Shown here one piece after another: positions 23,843 through 33,700 of a DNA stretch of 64,000 bases; position 1 is the stretch's first letter, and each line of letters starts with the position of its first letter. The notes below the pieces were generated by a model. It was not told where the DNA came from. It made no database searches and worked only from the letters and a program-made list of their open reading frames with translations. The translations under genes were made by a program, and so were the position numbers. The DNA comes from Solibacteraceae bacterium (GTDB lineage Bacteria > Acidobacteriota > Terriglobia > Bryobacterales > Bryobacteraceae). The DNA lies in contig JAJPJX010000143.1 in NCBI GenBank assembly GCA_021324015.1, positions 25,560-89,559 on the forward strand. The letters run 5' to 3'.

Positions 23843-26329
23843 CTATTCCCAGCGCAAGGCAGTTAGGGGATCCACGCGCAGTGCCCGGCGCGCCGGAAGC
23901 CAACACGCCAGCACGGCCACAAGCGCGAGGAGAGCGGCTACTGTCAGGTAGGTCGGCGGGTCCGCCGGGCTGACGCCGATCAACAGACGGGTCATGGCGC
24001 GGGTCAGTCCCCAGGCCGCCGCCAGGCCCGCCAGGAGGCCGGCGATTACCCGCCCGAGCGCCTGCCGTGACACCAGCCTCAGAATGTCGCCCCGCCCGGC
24101 GCCCAGCGCCATGCGGATGCCGATCTCCTGTGTGCGCCGGCTCACGGAGAAGGAAACCACCCCATAGACGCCCATGATGGCCAGCAGCAGGCCGAGCGTT
24201 CCCATGGCTGCGGCGAGAGAAGCTCCCAGGCGGAAGAGGAACAAGCCCGCCAGCCCGCGCACCACTTGCCGCATCGAGCGCGCGTCCAGAATCGGCAGGT
24301 CGGGAGCGAGTTCCCGGATCTTCTCCTCGACCGCGGGAATCAGCGATTCGGGCGGAACGGAGCTCCGCACCTGCAGGGTTCGCAGGGAACTGGGGTGCTG
24401 CGCCAGGGGAACGTAGAAGTACGGCAGCGCTTCGGGGGACAGGAACAGGTATTGCCCGTCCCGGGCCACGCCTACCACTTCAGTGAGGGGCGCGGAGGAG
24501 CTTCGCAGGCGGAAGCGCCGGCCCACGGGATCTTGGCCGGGCCAGAACCGCCTGGCCATCGTTTGATTCACAATCGCTACCGGCGGCGCGGCCTCGTTAT
24601 CGGACTCCCGGAACGGACGCCCGCTGAGCAGCGGAACCCGCATGGTGGCGAAGTAGGCCGGATCGACGCTGTTGAAGGAGATCGCCGGCGCCTGGTGACC
24701 GGCCGGGAGGGACCTGCCTTCCACGTAAACTGCTCCACCGTGACTGAGATAGGTCAGCGGCACGGTCAGAGCCAGGCTGGCGGACCGGACCCCGGGCAGG
24801 GCACGGACCCGCTCCTCCAACTCCCGATAGAATGTCCGGCTGCGGGTTTCGTCCAGCCCGGCGATGTGGGTATCGAGCATCACGGTCAGCACCTGGTCGG
24901 GATCGAACCCCAGATACATGCGCTCGGCGTGGCCGAGGCTGCGCACGAACAGCCCGGCCACCACCAGCAGCATCAGCGAGCCGGCCACCTGCGCCGCCAG
25001 AAGCAGGCCGCGAGGGCCGTGGCGCGCGCCAGGCGGGGAATCATAGCGGGCGGCCTTGAGCATCTGGTTCAGGTCCGCCCGGCCAGAGCGAAAGGCGGGC
25101 CACACGCCCACGAAGAGGCCGGTAAGGAGAGCGGCGGCTAGGGAATACGTGAAGACCCGCCAGTCCAGCCGGCAATCCAGGCGGAAGCCGTAACCCGCGG
25201 TATTAGTGGTCACCGGATGGAGAAAGGAGCCACCGGCGTCAAGCACCCACTCCCCGAACAGCACGCCCGCGATGCCGCCCACGAGCGCCAGGAGGAGCCC
25301 CTCGGTCAGTAGTTGCCGGATGAGCCGGCCGCGGCCGGCGCCCAGGGCCGCACGGATAGCCATCTCGCGCTGGCGAGCCAACGCTCGCACCAGCAGCAGA
25401 TTCGCCACGTTCATGCAGGCCAGCAGGAGCACCAGCCCGGCCAGCGCCAGAAACAGAATGGCGATGATAGGGACAAAACTGGCCACAAAGGGCGCCGGGC
25501 GCGTCAACCACTCCGGGATTACGCGCACCCGCACGCCTTTCTCGGTGGCCGGATATTGCTCCGCCAGGCGGGCGGCAATCACATCCACGGAACTCTGCGC
25601 CTGCCGGAGGCCGACACCGGGCTTCAACCTTCCGAAGGCATTCAGTTCCCGGTCCTGGCGATCGGTCCAAAAGGCGCCCGTGGATTCCGGCGAAGCCGCG
25701 TTCAGGGACACGTACCCGTCCATATCGATCGAGAACAAGCTGCCGTGAAATTCCGGCGGCGTCACGCCAATCACGGTAGCCGGGCGGCCATCCACGCGAA
25801 CCTGCTTGCCCACGACGCCGCGCTCGCCCCCAAATCGCTTTTGCCAATAGGCGTGGCCCAGGACCACCAGAAGTTCCCCGCGCGCCTGTTCGCCTTCTCC
25901 AGGCGCGAGCAGACGGCCGAGCACCGGTTTCACCCCCAGGGCCGAGAAATAGTTGCCTGTGACCGCGCTATATGCGAACTGGCCGGCCTTGCCGTCGGCG
26001 GTGAGCCCGCCCCACGCGATGAGGACATAGGCGAACAGATCGGAGAAGGTGTCCGCCTGCTTCCGGAAATCCTGTAGGGCGAGATAGGAGAACTTCGGGA
26101 AGCTCCGTTCCCCGTATTGCGGCGCCAGGACCATGATTTGTTCCGGCGCCGGCACCGGCAATGGGCGGAGCAACCAACCATTCAGCACGCTGAAGATGGC
26201 CGTATTGGCGCCGACGCCCAAGGCTAGTGTGCCCGCCACCAGAGCGGCGAGGCCGGGCGATTTGCGGAGCATGCGCAGCCCGTAGCGCACGTCCTGAGCC
26301 AGAGTGTCCAGCGCAAGGACGCGAAACAT
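23843..26329 (-). CDS. Acidobacterial-type MacB-like ABC transporter permease
   Basis: 828 residues. The protein begins MFRVLALDTLAQDVRYGLRMLRKSPG and has a first membrane helix (LAALVAGTLALGVGANTAIFSVLNGWLLRPLP), then a large periplasmic MacB core domain, three helices, and a second copy of the same plan: core domain plus three C-terminal helices ending PARRALRVDPLTALRW. VRALARQREMAIRAALGAGRGRLIRQLLTEG and SRRTQEIGIRMALGAGRGDILRLVSRQA are the paired FtsX coupling segments. This duplicated single-chain permease without an adjacent ATPase is the ADOP type, present in many copies in Solibacter. Start ATG at 26329 follows TACGAT by 8 nt. Cargo unknown. Confidence 0.9.
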   Translation of the reverse strand: MFRVLALDTLAQDVRYGLRMLRKSPGLAALVAGTLALGVGANTAIFSVLNGWLLRPLPVPAPEQIMVLAPQYGERSFPKFSYLALQDFRKQADTFSDLFAYVLIAWGGLTADGKAGQFAYSAVTGNYFSALGVKPVLGRLLAPGEGEQARGELLVVLGHAYWQKRFGGERGVVGKQVRVDGRPATVIGVTPPEFHGSLFSIDMDGYVSLNAASPESTGAFWTDRQDRELNAFGRLKPGVGLRQAQSSVDVIAARLAEQYPATEKGVRVRVIPEWLTRPAPFVASFVPIIAILFLALAGLVLLLACMNVANLLLVRALARQREMAIRAALGAGRGRLIRQLLTEGLLLALVGGIAGVLFGEWVLDAGGSFLHPVTTNTAGYGFRLDCRLDWRVFTYSLAAALLTGLFVGVWPAFRSGRADLNQMLKAARYDSPPGARHGPRGLLLAAQVAGSLMLLVVAGLFVRSLGHAERMYLGFDPDQVLTVMLDTHIAGLDETRSRTFYRELEERVRALPGVRSASLALTVPLTYLSHGGAVYVEGRSLPAGHQAPAISFNSVDPAYFATMRVPLLSGRPFRESDNEAAPPVAIVNQTMARRFWPGQDPVGRRFRLRSSSAPLTEVVGVARDGQYLFLSPEALPYFYVPLAQHPSSLRTLQVRSSVPPESLIPAVEEKIRELAPDLPILDARSMRQVVRGLAGLFLFRLGASLAAAMGTLGLLLAIMGVYGVVSFSVSRRTQEIGIRMALGAGRGDILRLVSRQALGRVIAGLLAGLAAAWGLTRAMTRLLIGVSPADPPTYLTVAALLALVAVLACWLPARRALRVDPLTALRWE

Positions 26330-26337
26330 CCACCCCG

Positions 26338-26343
26338 ATCGTA
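26338..26343 (-). promoter_or_regulatory. -10-like hexamer of the permease gene
   Basis: TACGAT on the minus strand, 8 nt before the ATG at 26329; a weaker match than the other start-proximal hexamers. Confidence 0.3.
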
Positions 26344-26399
26344 CGCCGGCTCCCCCGGGAAGGCAATGGGAACGGGACGTGCTTCCCCGGAGCGCACGG

Positions 26400-26405
26400 T
26401 AGAAT
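26400..26405 (+). promoter_or_regulatory. -10 hexamer of the moeA operon
   Basis: TAGAAT, 6 nt before the GTG start at 26412, with no Shine-Dalgarno in between. Predicts a leaderless moeA-moaC-moaB transcript. Confidence 0.5.
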
Positions 26406-26411
26406 AGCTTT

Positions 26412-27605
26412 GTGCCGACATTGGGCTTTCCCGAAGCGCGCCAGTGCGTGCTGGAGAAGGTGTGCGCCGCGCGCGGTGTACCGCGCCGCGAGGAGGCGGC
26501 ACTCACCTGCGCGGCGGGGCGCGTGCTGGCGGAAGATGTCGCTGCGGACCGCGACTACCCCGCCGTAGCGCGCTCGGTGCGCGACGGCTTTGCCGTACGC
26601 TCCGCCGACCTGCCGGGGGAACTGCGCGTCATCGGCGAGGTGCGCGCCGGCGAACATTTTTCGGCCTCGGTAGGTCCCGGCGAGGCGGTGGAGATCATGA
26701 CCGGTGCGCCGGTGCCGCGGGGCGCGGACGCGGTGGTGATGGTGGAGCACGTGCGCCGCGAGGGAGATCGGGTGCGTGTGGACCAGACCGCCGAGCCTGG
26801 CCAGTTCATCAACCCGCAGGGCGCGGAAGCGCGCGCCGGAACGCGGCTGCTCGCGGCGGGCAAACGCCTGGACTATACAGACATCGCCCTGCTGGCGGCG
26901 GCCGGGCGCGCTACGGTTCCGGTATACGCCAGGCCGTGCGTGGCCGTCCTGGCCACCGGTGACGAGATCGTGCCGGTTACCGAGACGCCGCGCGAGTACC
27001 AGATTCGCAATTCCAACGTCTATTCGCTGGCCGCGCAGGTGGAGCGCGCGGGCGGGACGCCGCGGATTTTGCCTGTCGCCCGGGATGAATTCGACCACAC
27101 CCGTGAATTGGTGGCACAGGGGCTGGAAGCAGACCTGCTGCTGCTCTCCGGGGGAGTTTCGGCCGGTAAGTACGACCTGGTGGAGCAGGTGCTGGCGGAG
27201 TTCGGGGCGGAGTTCTTCTTCGACCGCGTGCTGATCCAGCCGGGCCAGCCGCTGGTATTCGGGCGGGCGGCGGGCAAGTTCTTTTTCGGGCTGCCGGGCA
27301 ATCCCTCTTCCACCATGGTGACCTTCGAGATCTTCGCGCGGGCGGCGGTGGAACTGCTGGGCGGGCAGGCGGAGGTGAGGCTGCCCATGCCGCTCGCCCA
27401 ACTCACGCGCGACTTCCGGCACCGCCCCGGGCTGACGCGCTTCCTGCCGGCCAGCCTGAGCCCGGACGGCGCCGACGTCTCGCCGGTGACCTGGCAGGGC
27501 TCCGGCGACGTGCCGGCCCTCACGCGCGCCAACGCTTTTCTGGTGACGGAGCCGGACCGGGCGGAGTGGAAAGCCGGAGATCTCATCCGCGTGCTGCTGA
27601 AATGA
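26412..27605 (+). CDS. moeA: Molybdopterin molybdotransferase MoeA
   Basis: 397 residues from a GTG. MoeA inserts molybdate into adenylated molybdopterin. EALTCAAGRVLAEDV-type N-terminus, RSVRDGFAVRSADLPG, GEAVEIMTGAPVPRGADAVV (cut here at 20), VLATGDEIVP, RNSNVYSL, LLLLSGGVSAGKYD, and FFGLPGNPSSTMVTF are the ordered family motifs. The C-terminal beta domain ends GDLIRVLL. The stop overlaps the moaC start (ATGA), indicating translational coupling. Length is normal for MoeA. Confidence 0.95.
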   Translation: MPTLGFPEARQCVLEKVCAARGVPRREEAALTCAAGRVLAEDVAADRDYPAVARSVRDGFAVRSADLPGELRVIGEVRAGEHFSASVGPGEAVEIMTGAPVPRGADAVVMVEHVRREGDRVRVDQTAEPGQFINPQGAEARAGTRLLAAGKRLDYTDIALLAAAGRATVPVYARPCVAVLATGDEIVPVTETPREYQIRNSNVYSLAAQVERAGGTPRILPVARDEFDHTRELVAQGLEADLLLLSGGVSAGKYDLVEQVLAEFGAEFFFDRVLIQPGQPLVFGRAAGKFFFGLPGNPSSTMVTFEIFARAAVELLGGQAEVRLPMPLAQLTRDFRHRPGLTRFLPASLSPDGADVSPVTWQGSGDVPALTRANAFLVTEPDRAEWKAGDLIRVLLK

Positions 27606-28078
27606 AGAAGCTTTCGCACTTCGACGCGGCCGGAAGCCCGCGCATGGTGGATGTTTCCGGCAAGGCGGAAACGCGGCGCACGGCCCGCGCGCACGCCTTT
27701 GTGCGTATCCGCCCCGCGGTGCTGCGCAAACTGCCGGAGAACCCCAAGGGCAACCCCCTGGAGATCGCGCGCATTGCGGGCATCGGCGCGGCGAAGAAAA
27801 CCGCGGAGTTGATTCCGCTGTGCCATCCGCTGATGCTCTCCCACGCCGATGTGGAGGTACGAATGGAGGCGCGGGGGGTGCGCATCCTGGCCAGCGCCGC
27901 GACCACCGCGCAGACGGGCGTCGAAATGGAGGCCCTCACGGCCGCCGCGGTGGCGGCGCTGACCGTCTACGACATGACCAAGGCGCTGGACAAGTCCATC
28001 GAAATCCAGGACGTGTACCTGCTGGAGAAAACCGGCGGCAAGAGCGGGGATTTTCGCCGCGCGAAGGGAAAAGCATGA
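27602..28078 (+). CDS. moaC: Cyclic pyranopterin monophosphate synthase MoaC
   Basis: 158 residues. MoaC completes cyclic pyranopterin formation, the first step of molybdopterin synthesis. LSHFDAAGSPRMVDVSGK, AGIGAAKKTAELIPLCHPL, TTAQTGVEMEALTAAAVAAL and YDMTKALDKSIEIQDVYLLE are diagnostic, with the catalytic Lys and the LCHPL motif intact. Starts inside the moeA stop and ends inside the moaB start. Confidence 0.97.
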   Translation: MKKLSHFDAAGSPRMVDVSGKAETRRTARAHAFVRIRPAVLRKLPENPKGNPLEIARIAGIGAAKKTAELIPLCHPLMLSHADVEVRMEARGVRILASAATTAQTGVEMEALTAAAVAALTVYDMTKALDKSIEIQDVYLLEKTGGKSGDFRRAKGKA

Positions 28079-28581
28079 CTGCGGCGGTGGTGACCATCAG
28101 CGATTCGACGCATGCCGGCACCCGCGAGGACCGCTCCGGCCCGGCGGTGCGCGAGTACCTGGAGCGGCTTGGCTGGCAGGTGCCGCTACGGGAGGTGCTG
28201 CCGGACGATGCCGCGCGGATCAGCGCGCGGCTGGCGGAACTGGCGGATTCCGGCGCCGTTTCGGCCATCTTTACCACCGGCGGGACGGGCGTGGCGGCGC
28301 GGGACGTCACCCCCGAGGCTACGCGCCGGGTGGTGGAGAAAGAGATCCCCGGATTCGGCGAACTGATGCGGACGCGGGGGCGCGAAGCGACCCCGCTGGC
28401 CAGCCTCTCGCGGGCCCTGGCCGGCACGCGCGGCAGGGTGCTGATCGTCAACCTGCCGGGCTCGCCTAAGGGCGCGGTGGAGTCCTTGAGTGCTATCGTG
28501 GAATTGGTACCACACGTGCTGGACTTGTTAGGTGGGAACACCGAACACCCGCCGGTCCCGGAACGTAGTCGAAACCTCTAA
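28075..28581 (+). CDS. moaB: Molybdopterin adenylyltransferase, MoaB/Mog type
   Basis: 168 residues. MTAAVVTISDSTHAGTREDRSG and FTTGGTGVAARDVTPEATR are the MoaB/Mog signatures; IVNLPGSPKGAVESL is the substrate-binding loop. It activates molybdopterin by adenylation (Mog-type activity) ahead of MoeA. The start overlaps the moaC stop by 4 nt. The product could equally be labelled mogA. Confidence 0.93.
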   Translation: MTAAVVTISDSTHAGTREDRSGPAVREYLERLGWQVPLREVLPDDAARISARLAELADSGAVSAIFTTGGTGVAARDVTPEATRRVVEKEIPGFGELMRTRGREATPLASLSRALAGTRGRVLIVNLPGSPKGAVESLSAIVELVPHVLDLLGGNTEHPPVPERSRNL

Positions 28582-28594
28582 CGTCAGGAGTGGC

Positions 28595-29686
28595 ATGGGC
28601 CTCTTTCGATTTTTTCTCACGGGTTTGGTTTGCCTGGCCGCCGTGGCCCAGCAGCCCTCGCAACCGCCTCAGCAGCCGCCGCAGCCCACCGACACCACCC
28701 CCTCGTTTCGGACCTCCGTGCAGGTGGTGGTGGCGCCGGTGACGGTGCTGGACCGCGATGGCGGTTACGTCAACGGGCTGGGGCCTGAAGTCTTTCATCT
28801 GTACGACAACGACAAAGAGCAGAATATCAAAGTGGACGTGGCCTACCAGCCCATCTCCCTGGTGGTGGCGATTCAATGCAGCGACCGCATGGAGCCGGTG
28901 CTGCCGCAGATCTACAAGGTCGGCTCCCTGATTCAGCCGCTGATGGTGGGCGACCAGGGCGAGGTGGCGGTCATCGCATTCGACAGCCGCATCCGGGTGA
29001 TGCAGGATTTCACCTCCGACCAGAACCTGGTGGCCGCGAAAATCAAGGAGATCCACGCCGGATCGAGCAGCCACCGCATGAACGACGCGGTGATGACCGC
29101 GGCGCGCATGCTGCGCACGCGGCCGGCCAACCGCCGGCGGATCCTGCTGCTGATCAGCGAGACGCGCGACGGCGCAAGTGAAGGCCGCGTGAAGGACACC
29201 ATGCTGGCGCTGGAACTGGCGAATGTGAATGTCTATGCGGTGGACGTCTCGCGCGTGGTGACCACGGTAATGGGCCGCGGGCAGCCGCCGCGCCCGGACA
29301 ACCGGCCGCCGGCCGCGCATCCCCTGCCTTCAGGTGTTCCGGCCACACCGACCACGGTGATGCAGACCTACGGCACCGAAGGCGGACGGGCGGAGTTCGT
29401 GCCGCTGCTGGTGGAAATCTTCAAGGACGTAAAGGCCATCTTCGTAGACAACCCGGTGGAAGTGTACACCAAGGGCACCGGCGGCGCCGAGTATGGGTTC
29501 GTGAAGGAGAGGGCGCTGGAGCGCGCCATCGGCGAGATCGGCGACGAACTCCACAGCCAGTACATGATCAGCTACACTCCTTCGAACCGCGAAGAAGGCG
29601 GCTGGCACGAAATCGAGGTGAACGTAGAAGGCCGCCGGGACGTGAAGATCCGCACCCGGCCGGGCTACTGGGTGGCCTCGCAATAA
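28595..29686 (+). CDS. VWFA-related acidobacterial-type secreted protein
   Basis: 363 residues from the ATG at 28595, which has CAGGAG 5 nt upstream. A signal peptide (FFLTGLVCLAAVAQQ) is followed by a Pro/Gln-rich linker. VVVAPVTVLDRDGGYVNGLGPEVFHLYDNDKEQNI is the typical beginning of the VWFA-related acidobacterial domain. The MIDAS motif is degenerate: the expected DxSxS reads QCSDRME here, so metal binding is doubtful. A Pro-rich insert (about 225-255) interrupts the domain, and the end HEIEVNVEGRRDVKIRTRPGYW is the family terminus. It starts 14 nt after moaB and may be cotranscribed, although a link to molybdenum cofactor is not evident. Confidence 0.85.
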   Translation: MGLFRFFLTGLVCLAAVAQQPSQPPQQPPQPTDTTPSFRTSVQVVVAPVTVLDRDGGYVNGLGPEVFHLYDNDKEQNIKVDVAYQPISLVVAIQCSDRMEPVLPQIYKVGSLIQPLMVGDQGEVAVIAFDSRIRVMQDFTSDQNLVAAKIKEIHAGSSSHRMNDAVMTAARMLRTRPANRRRILLLISETRDGASEGRVKDTMLALELANVNVYAVDVSRVVTTVMGRGQPPRPDNRPPAAHPLPSGVPATPTTVMQTYGTEGGRAEFVPLLVEIFKDVKAIFVDNPVEVYTKGTGGAEYGFVKERALERAIGEIGDELHSQYMISYTPSNREEGGWHEIEVNVEGRRDVKIRTRPGYWVASQ

Positions 29687-29693
29687 GGCCGGG

Positions 29694-30533
29694 CTACCAG
29701 GCGAGCACCGGCGGGAAATACTCGGCGATGAGTTCCTGGTAGAAAGGCTTCAGTGTTTCCACATCCGGACGTTCGGCGCTTTTCGAGTAGAGATCGTAAG
29801 GGCTAAACCTGCGCACCCATTCGAACATCCGCTTATCCCGTTCGTTCATGAGGTACTCGTAAGCGCCCTCGTGGTGGCACGGATAGAACGAGTGGTAGCG
29901 GATCATGTAGAGCCCTTCCTCCGGCAGATAGCTTTTCACGACGTGATACAGATATTCGTCGTGGCCCCAGGAGAGATGCACGCGGTCCAGGCCGCAGCCT
30001 TCGGAGTAGACGCCCAGCCGCGTTTGATATTCGGGCACGCGCGCGTCCGGATTTTGGGCGAAGAACTCCGGGTACACGATCCGGTCTGACCAGGCGCAGC
30101 CCACCGGGAAGGTATCGCCGACCACGGCCCACTGCGGCTCGCCGAACAGGCAGAGGATCTTGCCCAGGTCGTGAACCAGGCCGGTGAGGATGAACCAGCG
30201 CGGGCCGCCATCGCGGCGGATGGCTTCGGCGGTCTGGAGGAGGTGCTCGATCTGGGAGAGGTCCGTATCCGGATCGCTGTCGTCCACCAGGGTATTCAGG
30301 AACTCCATGGCTTCCCAGACGCCCATGCGGCGCTTTCCAAGAGACAGATATTCGCGCTTCTTTTGCTGGACGAAGGAGTAAGTCTGATGCGTGTGGTTCA
30401 GGCGATAGAACTCGCGCACGACACCGGGGGAGTCGTCGGTGTGCTGCCGGAACTCCTCCGGCTTGCGTTCGCGGTCGTAGCGCGACTGGACGAAATCATC
30501 CCACTGGTCCAGGCTGCTCAGCGGACCTTGCAT
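29694..30533 (-). CDS. Inositol oxygenase (MIOX family)
   Basis: 279 residues from the ATG at 30533, with AAGGAGG 8 nt upstream. MIOX opens myo-inositol with O2 to give D-glucuronate, using a diiron centre. The six iron ligands of the animal enzyme can all be placed: His97, His121, Asp122 (TGLVHDLGK), His191 ([10 protein letters not shown]), His214 ([10 protein letters not shown]) and Asp247 (FSPYDLYSK). [16 protein letters not shown] and [20 protein letters not shown] are further diagnostic stretches. The length matches eukaryotic MIOX. Cytoplasmic. It converges on the VWFA gene with a 7-nt gap. A mannonate dehydratase-like gene at 52737 could belong to the downstream glucuronate pathway. 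Confidence 0.93.
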   Translation of the reverse strand: MQGPLSSLDQWDDFVQSRYDRERKPEEFRQHTDDSPGVVREFYRLNHTHQTYSFVQQKKREYLSLGKRRMGVWEAMEFLNTLVDDSDPDTDLSQIEHLLQTAEAIRRDGGPRWFILTGLVHDLGKILCLFGEPQWAVVGDTFPVGCAWSDRIVYPEFFAQNPDARVPEYQTRLGVYSEGCGLDRVHLSWGHDEYLYHVVKSYLPEEGLYMIRYHSFYPCHHEGAYEYLMNERDKRMFEWVRRFSPYDLYSKSAERPDVETLKPFYQELIAEYFPPVLAW

Positions 30534-30704
30534 CCGGCGCCCTCCTTTCCTTGCTCTCAATCTAGCATGGGCGCGTCAGCAAGCAGCCGATTTTGCCATG
30601 TTGGAGCTCTCGTTACTGTGATTCAGGCGACTTTTCTACTGTCCTTGCCGTATGGAAATCCGCTGGGCGTCACATTACAGTGACGCCAAAAAGGGGATTT
30701 CCTC

Positions 30705-33700
30705 ATGATCCATGTCGATCGCCGAGTCCATGTGTCCGCGCTAGTCGCGGCCATGGTGTTGGGTGTTCCGGGGCCGCGCCTGCGCGCCCAGGAGGTGGCC
30801 GTGGCGCAGGTCGGCGGGGTGGTTTCCGATCCGAGCGGAGCGCCCATCGCGGGAGCGCAGGTGCGCATGACGGAGACCAGCAAGGGGCTGGTGCGCAGCA
30901 CGCTCACCGATGGCCAGGGGCGCTATGCGCTTCCGAACCTGCCGGTGGGGCCGTATCAGCTCGAAGTTACGGCCAGCGGCTTCAAGAGCTACTTGCAGTC
31001 GGGCATTGTGCTCCAGGTGGGCAACAACGTCGAAGTCAACGTGCCCATGCAGCTTGGGTCGCTTTCCGAAAGCGTGGAGGTGACCGCGGGCACGACCATG
31101 GTGGAGACCCGGGAGAACACGGTCTCGCAGGTCATCGACGAGCGCCGGATCGTGGATCTGCCGCTGAACGGGCGGCAGCCCACACAGCTTATTTTGCTCT
31201 CCGGGGCAGCCCTGACGACGCCGGGCGGTGATATGCGGGGCAGCAAGAACTTCTGGAGTTCGACCACTATCTCCGTGGCCGGCGGGCAAGGCAATGGGGT
31301 GAACTACCTGCTGGACGGTGGGGACAACAACGATTCGTTTACGAATGTAAACCTGCCGATTCCCTTCCCGGACGCCTTGCAGGAGTTCAGCGTGGAAACC
31401 AGCAGCCTGCCGGCGCGCTATGGCTTGCACCCGGGCGCGGTGGTCAACGCGGTGACAAAATCCGGGACCAACAGCCTGCACGGCGACCTGTTCGAGTTTC
31501 TGCGCAACGGCGACGTGAACGCGCGCAACTTTTTCGCCCCCGTGCACGACAGCCTGAAGCGGAACCAGTTCGGAGGCACACTGGGGGGCCGGATCATCCG
31601 TGACAAGCTGTTTTTCTTCGGCGGGTTCCAGGGCACCTTCAACCGCCAGGACCCGCCCCAGTCCATCAGCTACGTGCCCACGGCGGCGGCGCTCGGCGGG
31701 GACTTCAGCGTGATCGACTCGGGGGCCTGCGTTTCGGGGGGCAAGGGGAAAACCATTCTGGACCCCACCACCGGCCAGCCGTTCGCGAACAACCAGATCC
31801 CCGCCAGCCGGTTGAACCCGCAGTCGGTCAACCTGGCGAAATACCTGCCGGCGGCGCAGAACGACTGCGGCAAGGTGACCTACGGGATTCCCACCACGGG
31901 GGACGAGGACCAGGGGGTGCTGCGCATCGACTGGGTGCAAAACGCGAAGCACACCCTGTACGGCCGGTACTATATCGCGGATTACCGCAACCCGTCGGTA
32001 TTTGACGGCAAGAACCTGCTGACCACCACGCAGGCGGGCAACCTGGAGCGCGCGCAGACTCTGACGCTGGGGGACAACTACACCATCAGCAGCAACACGC
32101 TGAATGCGTTCCACGCCACGGCCACGCGCCGCCGGGACGACCGCGGCGCGCCAGGCAACGACATCAACCCACACACGGTGGGGATCGACGTGCCCGCGCC
32201 GGTCCCCAACTTCATTCAGGCGTCGGTAAGCGGGTATTTCAGCGTGGGCTGCGGCACGTGCGCCAACGCGTTTTTCAACGTTAACTCGCTGCACCTGGCC
32301 GACGATTTGGACGTGATCCGCGGCAAGCACCAGATGGCCTTCGGCGTGGATTACATCCGCGACCAGTTCAATTCCCTCAACGCCTGGATTTCGAACGGCA
32401 GCTTCAGCTTCAACGGGCTGTACGCCAGCGGCAAGAACATGGGCGACGCGCTGGCGGCGTACATGCTGGGGGCGATGAACGACTTCACCCAGAGCGCCAA
32501 CCTGCAAAACGCCACGCGGGGGACGGTCTTCGCGCTGTACGCGCAGGACAGCATCCGGCTGACGCCGCACCTGACGGTGAACCTGGGTCTGCGGTGGGAC
32601 CCGACGCTGGTGCCCTACGACTACTTCCACCGGGGGAACAGCTTTTCTCTAGCGGCTTTCGAGGCCGGCCAGCGGAGCAAAGTGTTCACCAACGCGCCCG
32701 CCGGGCTGCTGTTCTACGGTGACCCGGGGATTCCACCGGGCTTCCAGCATAACCGCCTGGCGAACCTTTCGCCGCGCGCGGGAATCGTGTGGGACCCGAG
32801 CGGAAGCGGGCGGCAGACGATTCGGGTATCGGGCGCGATTCTGCGCGACACCGAGGAGATGTTTTACAACGAGCGGCTGACCACCAACTCGCCGTACGGG
32901 ACGCAGGTGGATCTGCCCTATCCGTTTCCTTCGGGCGGGACCCTCACCAATCCCTGGGCCGCGTATCCAGGCGGCACGCCCTTCCCGCTGCCCTCGCCGC
33001 TGCCCTCCACCTTCAATTTCCCCAATGCGGGCGTGTACGTGACGCTGCCCATGGACCTGACGCCGACCTACATGGCGCAGTGGAACGTGAGCTACCAAAG
33101 ACAGATCGCGCCCGACTGGCTGGCGTCGGTGAGCTATCTGGGAAACAAGACCACGCACGTCTGGGTGGGCGAGGACATCAACCCGGCGCAGTACATTCCG
33201 GGCAACTCGGCCAGCACCAACCTGCGCCGGCCGCTGTATTTGCAGAACCCGAAGCTGGGCGCCGCCTACTCGAGCATCACGGCTTCCGACCAGAACGCCA
33301 ACGCGCACTACAACGCGCTGCTGCTTTCTCTCCAGCACCGCTTCAGCCAGGGCTTCACGCTGCTGACCAATTACACCTGGTCGCACTGCCTGAGCGACTC
33401 GGACTTCACCGGGGAACTGGCGGGTTCGCAGTACATGAACCCGTACAACCGGGCGGCGGATTATGGAAACTGCAACTTCGACCTGCGCCACCAGTCGAAC
33501 ACATCTCTGATCGTGACCAGCCCGGTGAAGGGCAACGGGCTGGCGGGGCGCATTCTGGGCGAGTGGCGGCTTTCGCCCATCATTTCCGTGCACTCGGGCC
33601 TGCCCATGAACATCACCACAGGCACGGATATTTCGCAGACCGGCATCAACGCGGACCGCCCGAACCTGACCCTGTCCGACGCCTATCTCGCGGCCTCGGA

